From assembly GCA_934089255.1 (NCBI GenBank), contig CAKOJI010000034.1:1-10509 (forward strand): a DNA stretch of 10,509 nucleotides. Direction: 5' to 3'. Shown here one piece after another: positions 1 to 5,697 of the stretch. Each line of letters begins with the position of its first letter. Position 1 is the first letter of the stretch. Both the position numbers and the translations under genes were made by a program. The notes under the pieces were generated by a model. The model saw nothing but the letters and a program-made list of their open reading frames with translations, was not told where the DNA came from and did no database searches. This DNA comes from an uncultured Bacilli bacterium (GTDB taxonomy: Bacteria; Bacillota_I; Bacilli_A; RF39; UBA660).

Positions 1-9
1 CTGCTGCAT
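1..9 (-). CDS. Possible start of the gene downstream of secA (partial)
   Basis: On the minus strand an AAGGTG Shine-Dalgarno-like hexamer (25 to 20) is followed after 10 nt by ATG CAG CAG, which runs off the window edge. It begins 26 nt after the secA stop, a spacing typical of the next gene in an operon. Only three codons are visible, so the product cannot be identified. In many Firmicutes prfB (release factor 2) follows secA, but that is context only. A TTG at 19 to 17 touches the ribosome site directly and is a poorer start. Confidence 0.3.
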
Positions 10-35
10 TACTGCACAACACCTTATAAATCAAC

Positions 36-2531
36 TTATTTACCACAACATTGTTTATACTTCTTGCCTGAGCCGCAAGGACACTTATCATTTCTTCCTA
101 CTTTTTTATCATTTTTTTTAGGAGTAGGTTTTAATGGTTCTTTTGTATCGTTTGTTTTTTCAACTTTATTTGTTTTATTATTTATATTTTGAGTTATTTG
201 CATATGAAGTAAGAAGTTTGCTATTTGTTCATCAATAGAATCTTCCATTCTTTCAAATATTTGATATCCTTCCATTGCATAAGCTTGTAGTGGATTTGTT
301 TGTGCATAACCACGTAATCCAATACCTTCTCTTAATTGTTCCATTGAACTTATGTGTTTAACCCAAGCTTCATCTATTACTTTTAAAGAAATATGTCTTT
401 CAAAATCATTTATAACAGATTCTGGAATATCTTTAACTTTGGCATTTAATTCTTCAACAATTATATCACTTATTTTATCAGCAACTTCACTCGGATTTTT
501 TGACTTTATTTCATCTACAGTAATTTTATGACGTCTTAATATATTTGCATTCATATGATTTACTATAGCTTCATAATCTTTGTCTGTTAAATATCCTTCT
601 GGAGCGATGTGATCATCAACTAATTTGTCTATAAAATCTCTTATAACTTCTATAGAAATATCATTAACGTTATCTGAATCAATTAATTCATTTCTTCTGT
701 CATATATTATTTTTCTTTGTTCACTAACAATATTATCATAATCTAACAAGTTCTTACGCATATCATAGTTGTTACCTTCAACCTTTTTTTGTGCACTTTC
801 AATTTGTTTAGATAAGAATCTATTTGTTATATCTTGATCTTCTGGGTAACCAGTTCTTTTAATTAAATCTCTAACTTTTTCTGCTCCGAATCTTCTCATT
901 AATTCATCTTCAAATGAAATGAAGAATTGTGAATATCCTGGATCTCCTTGACGTCCAGCACGTCCACGTAATTGGTTATCTATACGACGTGATTCATGTC
1001 TTTCTGTACCAATTACACATAACCCACCTAATTCTTTTACCCCTGGAGCTAATTTGATATCTGTACCACGACCGGCCATATTAGTTGCAATTGTTATTGC
1101 TCCTATTTCTCCGGCTTTGGCAATTATTTCAGCTTCTCTTGCATGATTTTTTGCGTTTAAAACTTCGTGAGGTAATTTTTCTTTTTGTAACAATTTACTT
1201 AATCTTTCATTTGATTCTACAGAAATTGTTCCTACTAGAATTGGTTGTCCTGTTGCGTGAACTTTTTTAATAAATTCAACTATTGCTTTATATTTACCTT
1301 TTTCAGTTGAATACATTTTATCTATCATGTCTTCTCTTATACAAGGCTTATTTGTAGGTATTTCAATAACATACATGTTATAAATATCTCTAAATTCTTC
1401 TTCTTCAGTTTTTGCAGTACCAGTCATACCAGCTATTTTTTTATACATTCTAAATAAATTTTGGAATGTTATAGTTGCTAATGTTTGAGTTTCTTCATTA
1501 ATTTTAACTCCTTCTTTAGCTTCTATAGCTTGATGAAGTCCATCAGAAAATTGTCTTCCTTGCATTAATCTTCCAGTAAATTGATCTACTATTAATATTT
1601 CTCCGTCTTTAACAACATAATCAACATCGTTGGCCATACCATAATTTGCTTTTAATGCTTGATTTATGTGATGTACTAGAGCTGCATTATCTACATCATA
1701 TAAGTTTTTTAACTTAAAATGTTTTTCTAATTTTTCTGAACCTTCTTCTGTTAATAATACAGATTTAGTTTTTTCATCTAAAGTATAATCTGTTTCAGAT
1801 TTTAACATTTTAACTGCTTTGTCAGCATCTCTATATAAATTTGCTGAGTTAAATTTTCCACCTGATATAATTAGAGGAGTTCTTGCTTCATCTATCAACA
1901 TAGAGTCGACTTCATCTAGAATACAAAAGTTAAGAGGTCTCAAACATCTGTCTTCTTTTCTCATAACCATATTATCTCTTAAGTAATCAAATCCAATTTC
2001 ATTATTTGTTGAATAAGTTATATCGCAATTATAAACTTTTCTTTTTTCTAAAGGTGATAATTCCCTTAAATTAACGCCAACACTTATTCCTAAAAACTCA
2101 AATATTGGACCCATCCATTCTGCATTACGTTCAGTTAAGTATTCATTTACTGTAATAACGTGAACACCTTCACCAGATAATGCGTTTAAGTAAGCTGGTA
2201 AAATAGTCGTTAAAGTTTTACCTTCTCCTGTTTTCATTTCAGCAATGTTACCAAAATGTATAGCAAGTCCACCTAATAATTGCACGTAGAATGGTTTTTC
2301 TCCTATTTTTCTAAATGCTGCTTCTCTAGCAGTAGCAAAAGCAGGAACTACAATGTCATCTAAAGTTTTTCCGTTTTTTAGTTCTTCTTTAAGTTTTGTA
2401 GTCATTCCTTGTAATTCTTCATCACTCATTTTGGAATATTTTTCATCTAATGCTTCTATTTCATCTGCAATTTTTCTAAACCTTTTTAATTCTTTATATT
2501 CAGTATCTACTAATTTTTTTAAAATTCCCAT
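36..2531 (-). CDS. secA: Preprotein translocase ATPase SecA
   Basis: SecA is the peripheral motor ATPase that pushes unfolded preproteins through SecYEG across the cytoplasmic membrane. The 831-residue product has all the family hallmarks. Walker A (KTGEGKT, about 100-106) follows the GGLAIHFGNIAEM segment, and the Walker B/DEAD-like DEVD is at 206-209. The preprotein cross-linking domain, the GMTGTA and AGRGTDI helicase motifs and the RGRAGRQGDPG arginine-finger region come next, followed by the helical wing and scaffold domains. A charged, low-complexity linker leads to a C-terminal zinc-binding SecB/ribosome-interacting tail with Cys817, Cys819, Cys828 and Cys829 (CxCx8CC). Length is normal for a Firmicute SecA, and no motif is missing. 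The ATG start is fixed by GGAGGA 7 nt upstream. It appears to be transcribed from its own extended -10 promoter, after the hpf terminator. The intact zinc tail and single-copy context suggest the housekeeping SecA1 rather than an accessory SecA2. Confidence 0.97.
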   Translation of the reverse strand: MGILKKLVDTEYKELKRFRKIADEIEALDEKYSKMSDEELQGMTTKLKEELKNGKTLDDIVVPAFATAREAAFRKIGEKPFYVQLLGGLAIHFGNIAEMKTGEGKTLTTILPAYLNALSGEGVHVITVNEYLTERNAEWMGPIFEFLGISVGVNLRELSPLEKRKVYNCDITYSTNNEIGFDYLRDNMVMRKEDRCLRPLNFCILDEVDSMLIDEARTPLIISGGKFNSANLYRDADKAVKMLKSETDYTLDEKTKSVLLTEEGSEKLEKHFKLKNLYDVDNAALVHHINQALKANYGMANDVDYVVKDGEILIVDQFTGRLMQGRQFSDGLHQAIEAKEGVKINEETQTLATITFQNLFRMYKKIAGMTGTAKTEEEEFRDIYNMYVIEIPTNKPCIREDMIDKMYSTEKGKYKAIVEFIKKVHATGQPILVGTISVESNERLSKLLQKEKLPHEVLNAKNHAREAEIIAKAGEIGAITIATNMAGRGTDIKLAPGVKELGGLCVIGTERHESRRIDNQLRGRAGRQGDPGYSQFFISFEDELMRRFGAEKVRDLIKRTGYPEDQDITNRFLSKQIESAQKKVEGNNYDMRKNLLDYDNIVSEQRKIIYDRRNELIDSDNVNDISIEVIRDFIDKLVDDHIAPEGYLTDKDYEAIVNHMNANILRRHKITVDEIKSKNPSEVADKISDIIVEELNAKVKDIPESVINDFERHISLKVIDEAWVKHISSMEQLREGIGLRGYAQTNPLQAYAMEGYQIFERMEDSIDEQIANFLLHMQITQNINNKTNKVEKTNDTKEPLKPTPKKNDKKVGRNDKCPCGSGKKYKQCCGK

Positions 2532-2538
2532 ATATAAT

Positions 2539-2563
2539 TCCTCCGATAATATCTATTATAACA
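2539..2563 (-). promoter_or_regulatory. secA promoter (extended -10) and ribosome binding site
   Basis: Minus-strand TGTTATAAT (2563 to 2555) is a perfect extended -10 (TGnTATAAT). The -35 region is poor (TGTAAA at best), as is tolerated with extended -10 promoters. Transcription should start near 2548, giving a leader under 20 nt that contains GGAGGA (2544 to 2539), 7 nt before the secA ATG. The promoter lies immediately after the hpf terminator. Confidence 0.65.
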
Positions 2564-2566
2564 TAT

Positions 2567-2588
2567 AAAAAAAGAGTTTTACACTCTT
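2567..2588 (-). terminator. Intrinsic terminator after hpf
   Basis: Minus strand AAGAGT (2588 to 2583), a 5-nt loop and ACTCTT (2577 to 2572) form a 6-bp stem. Its last Ts merge into a run of seven T (2573 to 2567). The stem is short with only two GC pairs, so termination may be partial. The hpf stop codon (2589 to 2587) overlaps the 5' arm. Confidence 0.5.
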
Positions 2589-3126
2589 ATTTTGAATTTA
2601 TTATACCAAATTTTCCATCTTTTCTTTTATAAAGTACTGAAATACAGTCTTCATCAATGTTTTTAAACATAAAGAAGTCATGATTTAATAATTCCATTTG
2701 TAACATTGCTTCTTCTTCATCCATTGGTTTTACATCAATACTTTTTCTTTTTACGATTAAATCCTCATCTTCAGTTTCATCATTTTCAAATTCTTCTATA
2801 AAATCAAAATTAAAATCCATAAAATTTTCTTTTTTATATCTATCATTTAATCTAGTTTTATTTTTTCTTATTTGTCTTTCTAATTTATCTAATACTAAAT
2901 CTATTGCTGCATATAAATCATCATTTTTTTCTTCTGCACGTAATGTATATTTATTAGTTGGTATAGTTATTTCAATTATTTCTTTATTATTTGCAACTTT
3001 TACTATAATTTTTGCTTCTATATCATTATTGTCAAAATATTTTTCTAATCTTTTAGTCTTATCTTCTATGTATGCTTTTATAGCATCTGTAACTACTAAT
3101 TTATCTCCTCTAATATTCAATTTCAT
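2587..3126 (-). CDS. hpf: Ribosome hibernation-promoting factor, long form
   Basis: Long HPF (YfiA/RaiA family) binds the 30S decoding region in slow growth or stress and joins two 70S ribosomes into inactive 100S dimers through its C-terminal domain. The 179-residue protein shows the whole architecture. The N-terminal beta-alpha-beta-beta-beta-alpha ribosome-binding domain (about 1-98) includes the family segments NIRGDKLVVTDAIKAYI and LYAAIDLVLDKLERQ. An acidic linker follows (about 105-124). The C-terminal dimerisation domain (about 126-179) carries the conserved KPMDEEEAMLQMELLNHDFF stretch and a basic RKDGKFGII end. Length fits the long form of Firmicutes, not the short enterobacterial HPF/YfiA. 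The ATG is supported by AGGAG 8 nt upstream. It lies between csp and secA on the same strand, and hpf upstream of secA is a common Firmicute order. A promoter overlaps the end of csp, and a weak terminator follows. Confidence 0.95.
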   Translation of the reverse strand: MKLNIRGDKLVVTDAIKAYIEDKTKRLEKYFDNNDIEAKIIVKVANNKEIIEITIPTNKYTLRAEEKNDDLYAAIDLVLDKLERQIRKNKTRLNDRYKKENFMDFNFDFIEEFENDETEDEDLIVKRKSIDVKPMDEEEAMLQMELLNHDFFMFKNIDEDCISVLYKRKDGKFGIINSK

Positions 3127-3145
3127 ATAATCATCTCCTATTTTG

Positions 3146-3174
3146 ATTATATCAAAAATAGAAAAAAACTACAA
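3146..3174 (-). promoter_or_regulatory. hpf promoter overlapping the csp stop codon
   Basis: Minus strand TTGTAG (3174 to 3169) is a partial -35 that includes the csp TAG stop codon. After a 17-bp spacer comes TATAAT (3151 to 3146), preceded by TG to give the extended -10 TGATATAAT. The predicted start near 3139 coincides with the AGGAG ribosome site (3139 to 3135), so the leader would be only about 13 nt. The -10 also sits inside an imperfect inverted repeat (CTATTTTtGAT / ATCAAAATAG, about 3138-3161). Confidence 0.6.
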
Positions 3175-3384
3175 TACTGTAGTTAATTCTACTTCACTTA
3201 CATCTATAGCTTGTAACCCTTTTCCTGTTTCAATAAGTTTAAAGCTAACTATATCTCCTTCTTTTAGAGTTTTGTAGCCATCTTTCTTTATTGCAGAATA
3301 ATGAACAAATATATCTTCTAAATCATTATACTCAATAAATCCATAACCTTTCTCATTATTAAACCACTTAACTTTACCGCGCAC
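3169..3384 (-). CDS. csp: Cold-shock protein (CspA family), GTG start
   Basis: Small single-domain OB-fold protein that binds single-stranded RNA and DNA, acting as an RNA chaperone that melts mRNA structure, especially after temperature downshift. With the GTG start it has 71 residues: MRGKVKWFNNEKGYGFIEY opens with the family's typical sequence. RNP1 is K-G-Y-G-F-I (12-17) and RNP2 is D-I-F-V-H-Y (24-29), followed by the usual basic and hydrophobic strands. An in-frame ATG three codons upstream (3393) abuts the AAAGAGG ribosome site (3400 to 3394) with no spacer, whereas the GTG at 3384 has a 9-nt spacer and gives the canonical N-terminus, so GTG is preferred. A leader of about 96 nt precedes it, as in many cold-shock genes whose 5' UTR acts as a thermosensor. 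Which Csp paralogue it is cannot be told. Confidence 0.92.
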   Translation of the reverse strand: MRGKVKWFNNEKGYGFIEYNDLEDIFVHYSAIKKDGYKTLKEGDIVSFKLIETGKGLQAIDVSEVELTTVL

Positions 3385-3480
3385 ATCGATCATCCTCTTT
3401 CTTATAAAATATTTCTACTACTATGACACATAGATACTAAATTACTTTTGTCGACAACTACATTTTTCTCTTACAGTGAC
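3385..3480 (-). promoter_or_regulatory. Long 5' leader of the cold-shock gene
   Basis: From the predicted start near 3480 to the GTG there are about 96 nt, far longer than the other leaders in this window (13-30 nt). It holds a perfect 5-bp hairpin, CTATG-TGT-CATAG (3433 to 3421), about 20 nt upstream of the ribosome site, and a 10-bp palindrome TTGTCGACAA (3448-3457). Long structured leaders controlling stability and translation are known for csp mRNAs; a role here is inferred from length and structure only. Confidence 0.45.
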
Positions 3481-3486
3481 TTCTAA

Positions 3487-3516
3487 AGTATATCATAATT
3501 TTTTCTTATATTTTAA
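3487..3516 (-). promoter_or_regulatory. csp promoter
   Basis: Minus strand TTAAAA (3516 to 3511, 4 of 6 to the -35 consensus), an 18-bp spacer, then TATACT (3492 to 3487) preceded by TG, giving the extended -10 TGATATACT. This is the third extended -10 in the secA-hpf-csp cluster. It points away from agrB. Confidence 0.55.
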
Positions 3517-3554
3517 AATCGGGTTAAAAGCACGGATTTCATGTTCAATTTATT

Positions 3555-3590
3555 AAAAAGTTGTTTTTTTTCACCATTTTTTAACTTTTT
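3555..3590 (+). repeat. 8-bp inverted repeat upstream of agrB, possible operator
   Basis: AAAAAGTT (3555-3562) and AACTTTTT (3583-3590) form a perfect 8-bp inverted repeat with a 20-bp spacer. The 9-mers AAAGTTGTT (plus strand, 3557-3565) and AAAGTTAAA (minus strand, 3588-3580) each fit the LytTR half-site pattern at about 8 of 9 positions. LytTR regulators usually bind direct repeats about 21-22 bp apart, so the inverted orientation weakens the case, and AT-rich DNA yields such repeats by chance. Position upstream of agrB and overlapping the candidate -35 makes it a reasonable AgrA-site candidate. Confidence 0.3.
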
Positions 3591-3609
3591 AGACATTATT
3601 AAGTACTAT
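3581..3609 (+). promoter_or_regulatory. Candidate agrBD promoter
   Basis: TTAACT (3581-3586, 4 of 6 to -35) and TACTAT (3604-3609, 4 of 6 to -10) are 17 bp apart. The start would be near 3616, leaving a leader of about 57 nt before the agrB ATG. Both boxes are weak, as expected for an activator-dependent promoter. A second possible -10, TATTAT (3646-3651), lacks a convincing -35. Confidence 0.35.
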
Positions 3610-3660
3610 TTAAACAGATTATGTTTTTTTCCTATTAAAAAGAGTTATTATGTGTATCGT

Positions 3661-3668
3661 AAGGAAGG
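3661..3668 (+). promoter_or_regulatory. Ribosome binding site that fixes the agrB start
   Basis: AAGGAAGG lies 4 nt before the ATG at 3673 (8 nt from its first AAGG). The reading frame stays open back to an ATG at 3541, but that codon has no Shine-Dalgarno, and the 44 extra residues would be coded by the promoter-like, T-rich intergenic region. The start at 3673 gives the usual AgrB length. Confidence 0.8.
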
Positions 3669-3672
3669 TAGT

Positions 3673-4278
3673 ATGAAAGATAAAGTAGTAGATAGTTTAA
3701 TGGTAAGTATTAAAAATAAAAATAATTTTGATAATGTAAAGCTAGAAGAAATTAGATATGGTTTTTTAGGGTTATATACTTTAATAACAAAAACAACAGT
3801 GATTATTTTGCTATCATTAATATTAGGTTTTTTTAAACAATTTATTATATTTTTTCTGTTTTATACACTGCTTAGGAGCGTTGGATTTGGTGCTCACGCA
3901 AAAACAAATATGCAATGTTGGTTATTTAGTACTTTATTACTAATAGGTTTACCTTATCTTATAACTAAAATTAATTTTAGTACTAATACGATTTTTATAG
4001 TTTGGGTAATCTGTTTTATTAATTTCTTGATATTTGCTCCTGCTGACACTGAAAAAAGACCGATGATTAGTAAAAAAAGAAAAATGATTTTTAAAATAAT
4101 AATATTGTTATTAAGCTTATTGTATTTGAGTTTATTAATTAAATTCAATAATATTTCTAATTTAATATTGGCTTCCATCATATTAGAGGGAATTTTGATT
4201 AATCCCATAGGATATATATTGATGGGACAAAAAGTAAGGTTTAAATTAAATGATATAAATTTGTTTAAACAAAGATAG
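3673..4278 (+). CDS. agrB: AgrB-family accessory gene regulator, AIP-processing cysteine endopeptidase
   Basis: Integral membrane cysteine protease that removes the C-terminal tail of AgrD and forms the (thio)lactone ring of the autoinducing peptide. The 201-residue protein matches the family in length. The catalytic segment R-S-V-G-F-G-A-H-A-K-T-N-M-Q-C provides His75 and Cys82, with the same seven-residue spacing and nearly the same positions as S. aureus AgrB His77 and Cys84. The later AgrB signature APADTEKRP lies at about 122-130. About six hydrophobic segments can be seen (roughly 37-54, 56-67, 83-97, 106-124, 139-156, 161-178), after an N-terminal cytoplasmic helix (K-D-K-V-V-D-S-L). 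The C-terminus is basic. The stop precedes the agrD ribosome site by 3 nt, so the two genes are one transcription unit. It is on the opposite strand from agrC and agrA and divergent from csp. Identity is secure; the peptide specificity is not known. Confidence 0.93.
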   Translation: MKDKVVDSLMVSIKNKNNFDNVKLEEIRYGFLGLYTLITKTTVIILLSLILGFFKQFIIFFLFYTLLRSVGFGAHAKTNMQCWLFSTLLLIGLPYLITKINFSTNTIFIVWVICFINFLIFAPADTEKRPMISKKRKMIFKIIILLLSLLYLSLLIKFNNISNLILASIILEGILINPIGYILMGQKVRFKLNDINLFKQR

Positions 4279-4296
4279 AATGGAGGTATGTATAAT

Positions 4297-4401
4297 ATGT
4301 TATCATTATTAGCAAAATTAGGTGCTGCTGTTGCTGCTACATCATTTACAGTTCATTGGGTATTTGATGAACCAGAATGTCCTAAATCATTAATCAAATA
4401 A
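4297..4401 (+). CDS. agrD: AgrD-like pro-peptide of a cyclic autoinducer, 34 residues
   Basis: Precursor of the secreted quorum-sensing peptide processed by AgrB. GGAGG (4282-4286), 3 nt after the agrB stop, is 10 nt from the ATG at 4297. An in-frame ATG at 4288 is only 1 nt from it and is less likely (it would add M-Y-N). The peptide has an N-terminal membrane-seeking amphipathic helix (residues 1-14, M-L-S-L-L-A-K-L-G-A-A-V-A-A). A core follows, T15-S-F-T-V-H-W-V-F23, and then the charged recognition tail DEPECPKSLIK (24-34). That tail fits the D/Y-E-P-x-x-P-K-x-L pattern of AgrD proteins. The odd feature is that the sole Cys is residue 28, inside the tail. Aligned to S. aureus or Listeria AgrD, the ring-forming Cys position falls on Val19; Thr18, Ser16 or Thr15 are the only nearby nucleophiles. 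The ring may therefore be a lactone or of unusual size. Size, position after agrB and tail motif make AgrD identity strong; the mature signal is unknown. Confidence 0.85.
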   Translation: MLSLLAKLGAAVAATSFTVHWVFDEPECPKSLIK

Positions 4402-4413
4402 TTATCTTTACCA

Positions 4414-4443
4414 AAAAACGTTAATTTCAAAATTAACGTTTTT
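4414..4443. terminator. Bidirectional terminator between convergent agrBD and agrC
   Basis: A perfect 13-bp stem (4414-4426 with 4431-4443; core AACGTTAATT / AATTAACGTT) closes a TCAA tetraloop. It is flanked by A-rich sequence on the left and T-rich on the right, so it can act in both directions: it ends agrBD transcripts on the plus strand and agrC transcripts on the minus strand. The agrC stop codon (4444 to 4442) overlaps the right arm. Confidence 0.85.
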
Positions 4444-5695
4444 ATTTGTTTATATATTTTATAATTGTGGTAAAAATGTTATTGTTTATAATAAAACTTA
4501 CGTTTATGTGATTATTTTTTAAATTGTTTATATAATTAAGACCTATTCCTGATTTATAAGTTTTAGTGCTATAATTCTTAGTACCTATTTTATCGCAATC
4601 TACACTATCATTAAATACATTTTTGATGGTGATAATTAAATAATTATTATCGTCTTTTAAATAAATATCAATAAATTTGCTTTTTGCTTTTAATGATGCT
4701 TCAATTGCATTGTCTATTAATATTCCTAATGTTTCACACAAATCAATGTAGTCTTTATTTTTTACAGATAAATCAATTTCACAATTTATTAAAATGTTGA
4801 CACCTTGTTTTTCTGCTTCTTGTTTTTTTAGATAAAACAATCCTTGCAACCCCTCAGGTAAATCATATATCTTATTTATCCAACTATAATTTTTATTATA
4901 TTTTAAAATCATTTTGTTTATAACTATTTGTGTTTCTTTAGGTAAAATCGTTTTTAATGAATATAATTCATTTTTTATATTGTGTTGAAATTCTCTACAT
5001 TGTTCTATTGTTTCATTATAAGCTTTATAAGAACTCTTTAGATTTTCATTTTTTTCTTTTAGTAAACTAATATTATATTTGTCATTTATTATACTTTTCA
5101 AAAACATAACTACAATAAGTATTATTGATAATATTATCATTATAAAATTAGCTTTCGTAACTGGTAAACATCTATAAATAGTAATAAAATTTAAAATTAA
5201 CACTAATCCTACTAAAAACATTATTATATTTTCTGCTAGTATTTTATTAATTTTATTTAAAAATTTTATAAGTGGTTTGATTTGAAAAATAAGTAATGTT
5301 AAAAAACTGTGAATTAATGATAATCCTACTTTTACATGAATTGAATTGTTTAAAACTAACAAAGTATCTAGTTTAGTAAAAACTAATATTAAAGATAACA
5401 ACAATTCTAAAGTATATGTTATTATTAAATATACTGATGTATAAGCCAATGCTTCTTTTACTTTTATTTTGAAAACATTTTTATTTATGAAAACTGATAT
5501 TAAGAATGCAGTTAGTAGTTTTATTAATACTGTTACATATAAGTTTACAGCTATGTTAACTATTGATGTTGACAATAATAATGCAAATAATTTTAAATTA
5601 ATTTTAAATTCCTTTTTTGACATTTTCCCGATGCAATAAATCATTATAAAACTCATTAAAATGTCAGTAATAACGTAAATTATATATTTATCCAT
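4442..5695 (-). CDS. agrC: AgrC-type sensor histidine kinase (GHKL family, HPK10-like)
   Basis: Membrane receptor kinase expected to bind the peptide made by AgrB/AgrD and pass phosphate to the AgrA-type regulator. The 417-residue protein has a hydrophobic N-terminal half with about six membrane segments (roughly 3-21, 33-70 as one or two, 83-106, 122-137, 155-175, 183-200). A coiled-coil signalling helix follows (204-232), then the dimerisation/phosphoacceptor motif E-F-Q-H-N-I-K-N-E-L with His238. The C-terminal HATPase_c_5-type ATP-binding domain has its N-box L-I-D-N-A-I-E-A (Asn329) and a G-box K-S-G-I-G-L-N (381-387). The residue after His238 is Asn, where classic AgrC has Asp (FRHDY). 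Its ATG lies 2 nt after the agrA stop, and AAGGTG within the agrA 3' end serves as ribosome site, so both are translated from one mRNA. The order regulator then kinase is the reverse of S. aureus. Assignment to the AgrD ligand is inferred from proximity. Confidence 0.9.
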   Translation of the reverse strand: MDKYIIYVITDILMSFIMIYCIGKMSKKEFKINLKLFALLLSTSIVNIAVNLYVTVLIKLLTAFLISVFINKNVFKIKVKEALAYTSVYLIITYTLELLLSLILVFTKLDTLLVLNNSIHVKVGLSLIHSFLTLLIFQIKPLIKFLNKINKILAENIIMFLVGLVLILNFITIYRCLPVTKANFIMIILSIILIVVMFLKSIINDKYNISLLKEKNENLKSSYKAYNETIEQCREFQHNIKNELYSLKTILPKETQIVINKMILKYNKNYSWINKIYDLPEGLQGLFYLKKQEAEKQGVNILINCEIDLSVKNKDYIDLCETLGILIDNAIEASLKAKSKFIDIYLKDDNNYLIITIKNVFNDSVDCDKIGTKNYSTKTYKSGIGLNYINNLKNNHINVSFIINNNIFTTIIKYINK

Positions 5696-5697
5696 CT

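Noticed and set aside
1085..1270. Leu/Phe-rich plus-strand open frame inside secA
   Set aside because: Antisense of a highly conserved SecA region; composition is a by-product of the coding strand. The same applies to plus-strand frames at 2353, 6194, 7111, 7970 and 9629.
3127..3168. Intrinsic terminator between csp and hpf
   Set aside because: The inverted repeat CTATTTTtGAT/ATCAAAATAG has its T-run before, not after, the hairpin, and it contains the hpf -10; better explained as promoter sequence.
3541..3672. 44-residue N-terminal extension of AgrB from the ATG at 3541
   Set aside because: No ribosome site, T-rich promoter-like sequence, and AgrB homologues start where AAGGAAGG precedes the ATG at 3673.
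3954..4208. Minus-strand 84-residue open frame inside agrB
   Set aside because: Opposite-strand shadow of AT-rich membrane-protein coding sequence; no family motif and no convincing ribosome site.
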